Shown: positions 46,679-54,551 of the stretch, piece by piece
How the letters are laid out: each line of letters begins with the position of its first letter
Position numbering within the stretch: the stretch's first letter is position 1
Source of the DNA: Planctomycetia bacterium
Lineage (GTDB): Bacteria > Planctomycetota > Planctomycetia > Pirellulales > JACPPG01
Direction: 5' to 3'
Assembly: GCA_016191115.1 (NCBI GenBank)
Contig: JACPPG010000052.1
Coordinates: forward strand, 162,810-226,809
Length of the DNA: 64,000 bases
Position numbers and translations under genes: made by a program
Notes under the pieces: model-generated
What the model was told of the DNA's origin: nothing
Database searches by the model: none
The model's input: the letters and a program-made list of their open reading frames with translations, nothing else

Positions 46679-47439
46679 GCCTGCTTCGCGCATGGATCAC
46701 GCTGGTGTGGTTGTCGTTTCGCCGGCTGCTCTGGTCCGGCAGCACGTTGATGGTGCTTCTGCCCATCGCGGCGTGCACGCTTTTCATATTGCGGTGGCGC
46801 TTCCGGCTGGAAGGGGGCTCGTTCGAGTCCTTCAACGCCTTCAGCCTGTTCTTGATGTTCGCGTTCGCCTCGTTCGTCGTGCCGATCTGCGCGGTGGCGT
46901 ATGGCACGGCCAGCATCGGCGGCGACCGAGAGGACCGGACGCTATTGTTCCTGCTAGTGCGGCCCGTGCCCCGGCCACTGGTCTTTTTTGCCAAGTTCTT
47001 CGCCACGCTTCCCTTGGCGCTCGGGCTGGTGATGGGCGCCTTTTGGCTCTATTGCCAGTTGGCGGGTGAAATCGGGGCGCTGGCGTATTCCCTCTACCTG
47101 CCGGCGATCTTCTACATGACGATCGCCTATGTCAGCTTGTTTCACTTCTTCGCTGTGTCGTTTCGGCACTCGACGATTATCGCGCTCATCTACGCACTGT
47201 TTATCGAGATCGTGCTGGGCAATCTGCCGGGCATCGTCAAACGCGTGGCCATCAACTACTACGGCCGCTCGATGATGTACGCGGCGGGCGTGCCCGAGGG
47301 GCTCGAACGGCCCGACGCGCAATGGTTCGAGCCAATCTCCGCGACCACGAGCGCCGCGGCGCTCGCGGGCATCACGCTCGTGGCGCTATTGGTGGCGCTG
47401 GTCGTCTTCCAGCGACGCGAGTACACCGACCTGACGTGA
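46675..47439 (+). CDS. ABC-2 type permease (second)
   Basis: 254 residues with about six transmembrane segments. DREDRTLLFLLVRPVPRPLVFFAKFFATL is the cytoplasmic loop typical of ABC-2 permeases. The start overlaps the ATPase stop in an ATGA, so translation is coupled. It ends the operon, and the next gene, the broken SDR, runs towards it. Confidence 0.88.
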   Translation: MSLLRAWITLVWLSFRRLLWSGSTLMVLLPIAACTLFILRWRFRLEGGSFESFNAFSLFLMFAFASFVVPICAVAYGTASIGGDREDRTLLFLLVRPVPRPLVFFAKFFATLPLALGLVMGAFWLYCQLAGEIGALAYSLYLPAIFYMTIAYVSLFHFFAVSFRHSTIIALIYALFIEIVLGNLPGIVKRVAINYYGRSMMYAAGVPEGLERPDAQWFEPISATTSAAALAGITLVALLVALVVFQRREYTDLT

Positions 47440-47477
47440 GAAAGAGTGGGTGTTTCCAAACCGCCCGCGGGGCCCAT

Positions 47478-47870
47478 TCATCCTCTCTTCTCCGCCTCCT
47501 TCCGCGTCCGATACGCCGCCTGGCGTTTGCGCCCATCCTTGAGCATCGAGCCCAAGAGCAACGCCTCGGTGGCCGGGGCCAGGCTCGTCAAGTTCGCCAG
47601 CCAGCCGCGGTGCCGCGGAATCAGCACCTCGAGCGGCCGCCTCGATTGCGCTCGGTTCAACACCGCGTCCGCTACGTCGTCCACCGTCAGGAGGCGCCGC
47701 GCCGTGAACGCCAGCGCCGCCGCGTCGTGCGACATTTCCAGGTCGAGCATGGGCGTCTCGGCCGCGTCGGGGCACACGCAGGTGGCGCTCACGCCGTGCG
47801 GACGCAACTCGTGCGCCACCGCCAGCGAAAACCCCCGCACCGCGAATTTCGACGCCCCCAGCTTGCAAGC
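47478..47870 (-). pseudogene. short-chain dehydrogenase, 5' half lost at a MITE
   Basis: About 130 codons of an SDR C-terminal half remain: LGASKFAVRGFSLAVAHELRPHGV, TCVCPDAAETPM, RRLLTVDDVADAVL. In SDRs the segment should read YGASKFA with the catalytic Tyr; here the reading frame runs out of MITE copy A6 exactly at the Tyr codon. The nucleotide-binding half with GxxxGxG is absent, and nothing like it lies on the other side of the element. The 219-residue ORF in the track is a fusion through the MITE, so the protein would be inactive. Confidence 0.85.
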
Positions 47871-48004
47871 TTGCCGGCGGCGCACCGGCGGGAAAGTGGG
47901 ACAGGCACCGAGACGCAACGTTGGTCTGAAAGGCCTTGCGCTGTTTATGCTCGGAGCCAGTCCCATTTTCCCGCCTCGCCATTTTGAAAAACAGAATGGC
48001 CCTG
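47866..48004 (+). mobile_element. MITE family A, copy A6, left end lost, in SDR pseudogene
   Basis: It matches the consensus from CAAGCTTGCCGGCGG to GAATGGCCCTG but lacks the first 18 bp, including the left terminal repeat. Its left boundary is the break in the SDR gene. The missing end and the missing gene half suggest one deletion that started inside the element. It ends 163 bp before the M48 peptidase start. Confidence 0.9.
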
Positions 48005-48167
48005 GGCAATCGCCGCGGCGGCTGGCTTCCGGCGAATCCTCGGCTACCATTGAGGCATCGCCCGCAAGCCCGTCGCCCCGGCGGGCCACGGCTGCGGGCA
48101 CGTCTCTCATGTCCGTTTGACATTCCGATTTCGACATCCGTCATTCTCTCCCGAGGTGGAGGCTGCC

Positions 48168-49013
48168 ATGTCCATGGGTGGGTTTGAAGCGGGGCGCTCC
48201 GGCCGGCCCAATTGGAAGCTGCGGTTGATCCTGGCCGGGGTCATCGCCTTGGTGTCGATCATCTCGTACTTCAACATGACGACCGTGAACCCGGTCACCG
48301 GCGAGCATCAGCGCGTCGCCATGAGCAAGGAGGAGGAGATCGCCGTGGGCTTGCAGGCCGCGCCCGAAATGGCGGCCCAACACGGCGGCGAGGCTCCCGA
48401 TGGGGCGGCCCGCGAGCACGTCAACGCCGTCGGCTCGCGGCTTTTGAAGGCGCTCGACGAAGATCTGCGGCGCGAGCGGCGCGAAAACCCCTACCCGTTT
48501 GGCTTCCATCTGCTGCGCGATCCGCAGACGGTGAACGCCTTCGCCTTGCCGGGCGGGCAGGTCTTTATCACCGCCGCGCTCTATCGCGATCTGGAAACCG
48601 AGGGGCAATTGGCCGGCGTGTTGGGGCACGAGATCGGGCATGTGCTCTCGCGCCACGGGGCACAGCAACTAGCCAAGCAGCAGTTGACGCAGGGGCTGGT
48701 GGGCGCGGCCGGCGTGGCCGGCGGTGACGAGCAGAGCGCGCGGATGGCCGCCGCCGTCGGCCAAATGGTCAACATGAAATACGGCCGCGAGGACGAGCTG
48801 CAGGCCGATAAGTGGGGCGTCAAGCTGATGGCCCAGGCCGGCTACGACCCGCGGGCGATGATCGGCGTCATGGAGGTGCTGGAGCGCGTCGGCGGCGAAG
48901 GGCCGCCGGAGTTCTTGAGCACGCACCCCAAGCCCGCCAACCGCGTCGAGTACATCAAGGAGGTGATCGCCAAGGAGTTCCCGAAAGGGGTTCCGGCGGG
49001 GCTAGAACCGTGA
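48168..49013 (+). CDS. M48 family metallopeptidase
   Basis: 281 residues. One N-terminal transmembrane segment (LRLILAGVIALVSIISYF) anchors the protein. The zinc motif HEIGHVLSRH (about residue 155) and the third ligand region GREDELQADKWGVKLM follow; THPKPANRVEYIKEV is typical of the Oma1/BepA-like group. These proteases work in envelope quality control. The ATG at 48168 follows a GGAGG site at 48158-48162. Confidence 0.95.
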   Translation: MSMGGFEAGRSGRPNWKLRLILAGVIALVSIISYFNMTTVNPVTGEHQRVAMSKEEEIAVGLQAAPEMAAQHGGEAPDGAAREHVNAVGSRLLKALDEDLRRERRENPYPFGFHLLRDPQTVNAFALPGGQVFITAALYRDLETEGQLAGVLGHEIGHVLSRHGAQQLAKQQLTQGLVGAAGVAGGDEQSARMAAAVGQMVNMKYGREDELQADKWGVKLMAQAGYDPRAMIGVMEVLERVGGEGPPEFLSTHPKPANRVEYIKEVIAKEFPKGVPAGLEP

Positions 49014-49020
49014 AGAATCA

Positions 49021-50220
49021 ATGATGAATGATGAACGCGGAATGATGAATGACGGGGGGCGGGCATCCTGCCCGCCTTGCACGGCGCCTCGTGGCTTCTG
49101 GCCGCTACCCGCGATCGCCTCTCTGTGCTTGCTGGCCGCCGTGGCATTGTCCAGCCCTTGCGGCGCCGCCGACGCGAAGTCCGCCGTCCGGCGGCTTCTA
49201 TACGTGGCCGTCCCCGGTGTCCGCAACTACCTGGAGTACGGCGGGCATGGCCTGTTGGTCTTCGACATCGACGACGGCCACCGCTTCCTGAAACGCATTA
49301 AGACCGCCGGCCTCGACGCCGAGGGCAAGCCGCTCAACGTCAAAGGCATTTGCGCCAGCGCCGCCACGAAGCGCGTCTACATCAGCACGATCAAGCAATT
49401 GATGTGCCTCGACCTCGTGACCGGCGAGCTCCGTTGGGAGAAAGAATACGAAGGTGGCTGCGACCGCATGGCCCTCGCGCCGGACGGCAAGGTGATCTAC
49501 CTGCCGAACCTGGAAGGGCCGCGGTGGCACGTCGTCGACGCGGCCACGGGCGACGTAATCGCGAGCATCGTCACCAACTCCGGCTCGCACAACACCGTCT
49601 ACGGCGCCAACGGCCGCGAGGCTTACCTGGCCGGGCTCAAGTCACCGCTTTTGACCGTTGCCGACACGCGCACGCACACGGCCGCGCGGACCGTCGGTCC
49701 CTTCAGCGCCGCGGTGCGCCCGTTCACGGTCGACGGCCGGCAGCGATATTGCTACGTCAACGTCAACGAGCTCTTGGGCTTCGAGATCGGCGACCTGGCC
49801 ACCGGCAAGAAGCTGCACAGTGTCGCGGTGGCAGGCTACGAGAAGGGACCGGTCAAGCGACACGGCTGTCCCAGCCACGGCATTGGACTCACGCCCGACG
49901 AGAAGGAACTGTGGGTCACCGATGGCACCAATCGGCGGCTGCACGTCTTCGACGCCACCGCAATGCCGCCCAAGCAGGTCGCCAGCATCGAACTGCGCGA
50001 CGAGCCGGGCTGGGTCACGTTCTCGATCACCGGCGACTACGCCTATCCGTCGACCGGCGACGTGATCGAAACGCGCACGCGGCGGATCGTCACCGGCCTC
50101 AAGGACGAAGAAGGCCGCGACGTGCAGAGCGAGAAGATGGTCGAGATCGACATGGCCGGCGACCAGCCGGTGCGAGCGGGGGACCAGTTCGGGATCGGCC
50201 GTGTGACAGGCGGACAGTAG
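49021..50220 (+). CDS. exported YncE-like beta-propeller protein
   Basis: Up to 399 residues. Residues 28-50 (FWPLPAIASLCLLAAVALSSPCGAAD) form a signal peptide. The rest is a seven-bladed-propeller-like repeat protein (LLYVAVPGVRNYLEYGGHGLLVFDIDDGHRF, VYISTIKQLMCLDLVTGELRWEKEY, GIGLTPDEKELWVTDGTNRRLHVFD). The only in-frame ATGs (49021, 49024, 49042, 49045) lie in a TGATGAATG spacer repeat, and the following codons cover a GGCGGGCA hairpin repeat, so the N-terminus is repeat-derived. Ligand and role are unknown. Confidence 0.85.
   Translation: MMNDERGMMNDGGRASCPPCTAPRGFWPLPAIASLCLLAAVALSSPCGAADAKSAVRRLLYVAVPGVRNYLEYGGHGLLVFDIDDGHRFLKRIKTAGLDAEGKPLNVKGICASAATKRVYISTIKQLMCLDLVTGELRWEKEYEGGCDRMALAPDGKVIYLPNLEGPRWHVVDAATGDVIASIVTNSGSHNTVYGANGREAYLAGLKSPLLTVADTRTHTAARTVGPFSAAVRPFTVDGRQRYCYVNVNELLGFEIGDLATGKKLHSVAVAGYEKGPVKRHGCPSHGIGLTPDEKELWVTDGTNRRLHVFDATAMPPKQVASIELRDEPGWVTFSITGDYAYPSTGDVIETRTRRIVTGLKDEEGRDVQSEKMVEIDMAGDQPVRAGDQFGIGRVTGGQ
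49058..49076. repeat. GGCGGGCA/TGCCCGCC hairpin repeat, inside a coding region
   Basis: Second copy of the palindrome at 28401-28419. Here it lies within the first codons of the propeller gene, just after TGATGAATG repeats, and is translated as part of the N-terminal extension (GGRASCPPC). Confidence 0.7.
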
Positions 50221-50298
50221 GCGGTAATGCGCATCCCCGTTCGCCCTGGGGACGCGGCCATGGTAGAATTAACGGAACCAGCAGGAGACGTTAGTGCC

Positions 50299-50640
50299 GT
50301 GGCTCTTCCAACCGAGCGTGCTGAAGCGATCCCGTTAGAAGCGGACGATTCCGGCACCCTTCGACTTGTCGGATCTCGGGTTACGCTCGACGTCGTCGCG
50401 GCGGCGTGGCGCGGTGGCGCAACGCCGGAGCAAATCGTCGATCAATACCCTGGCTTGAAATTGGCGGACGTGTATGCCGTCGTAACATGGATCTTACGGC
50501 ATCCCGCGGAGCTTGCGTCGTACGTCGCGAGTCGCGAGGCCGCCGCGGGCCACACGCGCCAGCAAGTCGAGCAAGCGTGCCCAGCAGACGGGCTCCGCGG
50601 CCAATTGCTCGCCCGTCCGCAGCCGACGGACAGGGCGTGA
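50299..50640 (+). CDS. DUF433 domain protein, putative antitoxin
   Basis: About 113 residues from the GTG at 50299, which follows AGGAGA; TAGAAT at 50264-50269 would be the -10 box. An ATG at 50227 would add 24 residues. The DUF433 core is LRLVGSRVTLDVVAAAWRGGATPEQIVDQYPGLKLADVYAVVTWILRHPAE, a winged-helix-like domain usually paired with a DUF5615 PIN-like protein. It lies 6 bp before that gene here, so the two form a toxin-antitoxin-like module. Confidence 0.8.
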   Translation: MALPTERAEAIPLEADDSGTLRLVGSRVTLDVVAAAWRGGATPEQIVDQYPGLKLADVYAVVTWILRHPAELASYVASREAAAGHTRQQVEQACPADGLRGQLLARPQPTDRA

Positions 50641-50646
50641 ATTGGA

Positions 50647-51144
50647 ATGCTCCGATTCCTCGCGGACGAGAATCTCAGTGAAAACCTCGTCCGTGGCCTA
50701 TCGCGACTGCGCGCGATCGATATCGTTGCTACACGAGATGCAGGCTTGGCGTCGCGGAGTGACTCCGATCTGCTTGACTGGGCGGCCCAGGCAGATCGCG
50801 TGATCATCTCACACGACGTGAACACCCTTCCCGGTTTCGCGTGGCAGCGAGTTTCGCAAGGGAATCCGATGGTTGGGCTCGTGATCGTCCCCGTCTCGGC
50901 GCCGCTCGGCCAATGCATCGATGACTTACTACTGATCGATGCGGTCTGCGACCCTGAGGAGCTGCGCAATCAGGTCTGGTATTGCCACTACGCTGAGTTG
51001 CAAGGCGCCCAGCACCCATCCACCATTGCCTTCACTGCTTACCGCATACTGCCTTCTGCCTACTGCTTTCTCTCGCTCGCCACTTTCCCGTCGATCACCA
51101 CGCCCACGCAGTGGCTGGTGTATTCAAATGGGTCGCCGTCGTAG
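50647..51144 (+). CDS. DUF5615 PIN-like protein, putative toxin, C-terminal run-on
   Basis: 165 residues. The first 120 are a DUF5615/Mut7-C-like PIN fold: LRFLADENLSENLVRGLSRL with the acidic Asp-Glu site, ATRDAGLASRSDSDLLDWAAQADRVIISHD. From about residue 125 (FTAYRILPSAYCFLS) the sequence is translated spacer repeat, and the last codons run antisense over the end of the amidohydrolase gene. The original stop seems to have been lost. Confidence 0.8.
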   Translation: MLRFLADENLSENLVRGLSRLRAIDIVATRDAGLASRSDSDLLDWAAQADRVIISHDVNTLPGFAWQRVSQGNPMVGLVIVPVSAPLGQCIDDLLLIDAVCDPEELRNQVWYCHYAELQGAQHPSTIAFTAYRILPSAYCFLSLATFPSITTPTQWLVYSNGSPS

Positions 51145-52367
51145 AGGGCGAGGTCGCCGTCTTTGCCGATCTCGATCGAGCCGACGCGGTCGGCGATGCC
51201 GAGGATCTTCGCCGCGTCGATGGTGATGGTGGCCAGGGCCTGCTCGAACGACAGGCCGTTGGCGGCCGCCAGGCCCGCCTCGAAGAGCACGACGCGCGTC
51301 TTGGGCACGTACGCCTCGTAGCCGCTTTGCAGGGCCACGGGGATGCCGGCCGCCACCAGCTTCGCCGCCGTCTCGAAGCTTTGGTTCTCTTTGTCACCGA
51401 CGGCGCGGGCCATCGTCGGGTGTATGATCACCGGCACGCCGGCCGCTTTGATGTCGTCAATCGCCAAATACGCCTCGGCCGCACCGTCCAGCCACAGCTT
51501 GATACCGAACTCCTTCGCCAGCCGCAGCGCGCTCTGGATGTCCTGCACGCGGTCGGCCGTCACCAGTAGCACCAGCTTCCCGTCCAGCACCTGGCCGAGC
51601 GTCTCCATCCGCAGGTCGCGCGGGGGCGGCTCGGCGGGCTTTTTGGCTGTGTCGGCGGTCTCGCCGGGTTTGGCCGCCGGCGCTGCGCCTGCGCCAGCCG
51701 GCTTGTCAGGTTTTTCCGCGGCCTTCCGCTGCTTGGCGGCGTACTCGCGAGCCTTGAGAAGCTCGGATCGCAGCATCGCCATCATCTTGCCGCGCGTGCC
51801 GGGAGACTTCCCCTCGGTCTTGCGAGCGTCGATCGACAGCGTGGCCGCCACGGCCTGCGCGTCCCGCACGACCGCGTCGGCCACCGTATGGCCGACCGTT
51901 TTGACGATCATCGTCTGGCCCGAGATCAACTCGCCGGGGGCGTGGCCGGTGTGAACGGTGGTGACGCCAAAGCCGCGAATCCATTCGACTAACTCGTCCT
52001 GCGCGTTGTAAGCGTCGACGGCCCGCAGCTCGGGCTGGATGGCCGTGGAACGCTCAAGCTGGTCCTGGTCCTGCGGTTGATTGAGGATGCCCGAAAAGCC
52101 GACCGTGGCGTGGGCGTCGATCAGTCCCGGCGTGACCACTGCGGCGGTGAGCGTGCGAGCGCCGTCAGGCACTTTCACCTCAGCGGCGGTGCCGATCGCC
52201 ACGATCTTGCCGTCTTTGACCACCACCACGCCGTCGGTGATCGGCCGGCCGGCCATCGTGTAGACCGTCTTGCCGCGAACGGCCACCTGGGCGTGGGCGG
52301 CGGCCGCGGCGCACAGAACCGCGCAGCAGGTAGCAAGGGCGATCGTCGAATAGCGGTTGCGCATCAT
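51060..52367 (-). CDS. amidohydrolase-like pseudoenzyme (second paralog)
   Basis: 435 residues with a signal peptide (IALATCCAVLCAAAAAHAQ). The fold is that of amidohydrolases (imidazolonepropionase-like): TPGLIDAHATVGFSG at the first motif, and IADRVGSIEIGKDGDLALYDGDPFEY at the C-terminus. The metal-ligand motifs are gone: HxH is HAT, the second His region reads LVLLVTADRVQDIQSAL, and the final Asp region reads VALQSGYEAYV. A charged Ala/Pro/Lys insert lies at about residues 225-260. It starts in an ATGA overlap with the active-looking paralog. Confidence 0.88.
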   Translation of the reverse strand: MMRNRYSTIALATCCAVLCAAAAAHAQVAVRGKTVYTMAGRPITDGVVVVKDGKIVAIGTAAEVKVPDGARTLTAAVVTPGLIDAHATVGFSGILNQPQDQDQLERSTAIQPELRAVDAYNAQDELVEWIRGFGVTTVHTGHAPGELISGQTMIVKTVGHTVADAVVRDAQAVAATLSIDARKTEGKSPGTRGKMMAMLRSELLKAREYAAKQRKAAEKPDKPAGAGAAPAAKPGETADTAKKPAEPPPRDLRMETLGQVLDGKLVLLVTADRVQDIQSALRLAKEFGIKLWLDGAAEAYLAIDDIKAAGVPVIIHPTMARAVGDKENQSFETAAKLVAAGIPVALQSGYEAYVPKTRVVLFEAGLAAANGLSFEQALATITIDAAKILGIADRVGSIEIGKDGDLALYDGDPFEYTSHCVGVVIDGKVASERKQ

Positions 52368-53716
52368 TGTTGTTGGCTCGTCTCGAGTGACTGGTCGAAG
52401 CAGCAGAAGTAGGGGCGCTGGTCGTGGCCGGCGCCATAGCCGCCGACGGCGTACAGCCGGTCTTGCGGGTCGTCGCGGTCGAAGACTTTTTGGCCCTCGA
52501 CCCACGTTTGGAGCACGTGCGAATAGACGCTCAGCGGGTCGGCGTCGTAGATGGCGAAATCGGCGTCCTTGCCCGGCGCCAGCGAGCCGATCCGATCGGC
52601 GAGGTCCAATATCTCGGCGCCGGCCAGCGTCAGGGATTCCAGCGCCGCCTTGCGCGACATGCCCCCGCGGACGCCCAGCGCCGCCATCCGCCGGAAAATC
52701 CGCGAATCGGTGATCCAATCGTCGGTGTGGAAGGCCACGCGGACGCCCGCCTTCTCCAGCACCGCGCCGGTGGAAAGCTGCATGTTCCGCGCTTCCAACT
52801 TGCCGCCGGGCGAGTCGATGAGGATCACCGAGCAGGGGACCTTGGCCTTGGCAATTTCGTCAGCCACCTTCCAGCCCTCGCTGACGTGGTGCAAGACGAC
52901 ACGGAAGCCGAACTCCTGCGACAGGCGGATGACGGTCATGATGTCGTCGTGCCGGTGGGTGTGATGATGGACGACGCGGCGCCCTTGCATCGCTTCGACC
53001 AGGGCTTCGAGGTTCAGGTCGCGGGGCGGCAGCTTGTCGAGGTCCCCTTTCGCCTGGTCGACCTTGTAGGCGTACTCGCGGGCTTTGATGTACTGCTCGC
53101 GGACGAGGAAGGCGCTTTTGCCGCGCGTGCCGGGAAAGGGGGCAGCGCGCATCGAGTTGGTGCCGTTGGCCATCTTCAAGCCGCCGGTGGGCTTGCCGGC
53201 CGCGTCGAGGATGAACAGATCGTCGATCTTGCGCGGCTTGCCGCCCGCGTAGCGAAGCTTGACGTAGATCGTCTGCCCGCTGATTAAATGGCCGGAGCCG
53301 GGCATGACGTTGAGCGTCGTGAGCCCGCCGGCCAAGGCGCGCTTGAAACCCGGATCGTGCACGTTGAGCGAATCGAGGATGCGGACGCCAGGCTGGATCG
53401 GCCCGGCGGCGTCCGCCCCGCCGATGCCGCCAATGTGGCTGTGCGTGCAGATCAGACCGGGCATGATGACGCGGCCGGCGCAGTCGATGCGCGTGGCGCC
53501 GTCGGGAATCTTAACGGAGTCGGCCGGGCCCACGGCGACGATCTTGCCGTCGGCGACGACCAGGGTGCCCTCGGCGATTTCATCGCCGGCGATGGGAATG
53601 ATCTTGGCGCCGACGAAGGCCTTGGGCGGTTCGGCGGTGGCGGGCTTCGCAGCATAGAGGACGACCGCGGCAAGGAAGGCCGGCGTCAAAGGGAGGCGAT
53701 GCGCACAGCGTGTCAT
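52364..53716 (-). CDS. exported amidohydrolase family protein (first paralog)
   Basis: 450 residues with a signal peptide (LPLTPAFLAAVVLYAAKPATAE). Motifs of metal-dependent amidohydrolases remain: PGLICTHSHIGG (HxH), GRRVVHHHTHRHDD, FRVVLHHVSEGWKVADEI, and VAFHTDDWITDSR with the Asp. The C-terminal ADRIGSLAPGKDADFAIYDADPL is typical. The substrate is unknown; exported peptidase- or imidazolonepropionase-like hydrolysis is plausible. The start at 53716 is set by the signal peptide; the track start at 53893 is spacer. It is cotranscribed and coupled with the downstream paralog. Confidence 0.92.
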   Translation of the reverse strand: MTRCAHRLPLTPAFLAAVVLYAAKPATAEPPKAFVGAKIIPIAGDEIAEGTLVVADGKIVAVGPADSVKIPDGATRIDCAGRVIMPGLICTHSHIGGIGGADAAGPIQPGVRILDSLNVHDPGFKRALAGGLTTLNVMPGSGHLISGQTIYVKLRYAGGKPRKIDDLFILDAAGKPTGGLKMANGTNSMRAAPFPGTRGKSAFLVREQYIKAREYAYKVDQAKGDLDKLPPRDLNLEALVEAMQGRRVVHHHTHRHDDIMTVIRLSQEFGFRVVLHHVSEGWKVADEIAKAKVPCSVILIDSPGGKLEARNMQLSTGAVLEKAGVRVAFHTDDWITDSRIFRRMAALGVRGGMSRKAALESLTLAGAEILDLADRIGSLAPGKDADFAIYDADPLSVYSHVLQTWVEGQKVFDRDDPQDRLYAVGGYGAGHDQRPYFCCFDQSLETSQQQ

Positions 53717-53889
53717 GGTGTTTCTCTTGGATGCGGCTGATGGGCATACTTGCATGCCGACGGCTTTGTCAATGCCCGGCACGTCTCCACGATAGCCAGC
53801 GAGCGGCCGGGGTGCAAAAGAAGCTCTGCAAGAGCTGCAAGAGTCGCCTGAAGAAGGGGGAACGCTAGAGGCGGGCCTGAAACGACGCG

Positions 53890-54144
53890 TCACTCACCGC
53901 CAAAGCCAAGTTGCCGCTTGACCTCATCGAGCGGAATCGTCTCGGACTGCCGTGCTCGCTCGTCGAGCAACGCCATCAATCTAGCGTTTTGCCGCGTGCG
54001 CGCGACCTCCGCGTCGAATTCGTCGACGATCGTCACGAGATATTCAGTGCCGTCGGCCGTCCGCACGAGGACGTCTTCCTCGCGCGCCTGGTCGAGCAGG
54101 GAGATTATCTCGGCGGCTTGCGCCGGTATTGTTACGGTCTTCAT
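53890..54144 (-). CDS. putative antitoxin of a RelE/ParE-type module
   Basis: 84 residues: MKTVTIPAQAAEIISLLDQAREEDVLVRTADGTEYLVTIVDEFDAEVARTR, similar in layout to Phd/YefM-like antitoxins with an N-terminal beta/helix DNA-binding part and a helical, acidic C-terminus. It follows the toxin gene with an ATGA overlap. The order toxin-antitoxin is the reverse of the common arrangement. Confidence 0.7.
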   Translation of the reverse strand: MKTVTIPAQAAEIISLLDQAREEDVLVRTADGTEYLVTIVDEFDAEVARTRQNARLMALLDERARQSETIPLDEVKRQLGFGGE

Positions 54145-54431
54145 AGCTCGAATTCCTTGCCACGGATAAACAGGCGGTTCCCTTGTTTGTGCCCGATCGC
54201 GTCAATCCTCACCATGGCGTTTTCGACGTCAACGTAGAACACACGGAATTCACCAACTCGCAGTTCCCATTCCGACAGGCGATTCGGCCGTAGCCGCTTC
54301 CGATTACGCGAAGGCTCCGCCGCATGTTCCGCGTGGTTTGTCTCGATGGCGTCGACGATTCGCTCCTGGTCATACTTGCGAAACGATTGGATATCTTCGA
54401 CTGCGTCTGCGGTGAAATTAACGTGAAGCAT
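54141..54431 (-). CDS. RelE/ParE-type toxin-like protein
   Basis: 96 residues. FTADAVEDIQSFRKYDQERIVDAIETNH followed by RKRLRPNRLSEWELRVGEFRVFYVDVENAMVRIDAIGHKQGNRLFI matches the RelE/ParE fold, including the central WELRVGEFRVFY strand pair and the closing IGHK. Such toxins cleave mRNA on the ribosome or poison gyrase; which applies is not visible. The pair sits between the amidohydrolases and the NYN gene. Confidence 0.82.
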   Translation of the reverse strand: MLHVNFTADAVEDIQSFRKYDQERIVDAIETNHAEHAAEPSRNRKRLRPNRLSEWELRVGEFRVFYVDVENAMVRIDAIGHKQGNRLFIRGKEFEL

Positions 54432-54551
54432 GACCCCTGCACCGTCTAATCCATTATGGCTGCCGCAAGCCGACGGAAAAACTGACGTCGCGGCTAGCGT
54501 TCCGAAAAAGTCTAAATTTAGGTTGCCCGGTCGACCCTTCCGGCGCTGACC

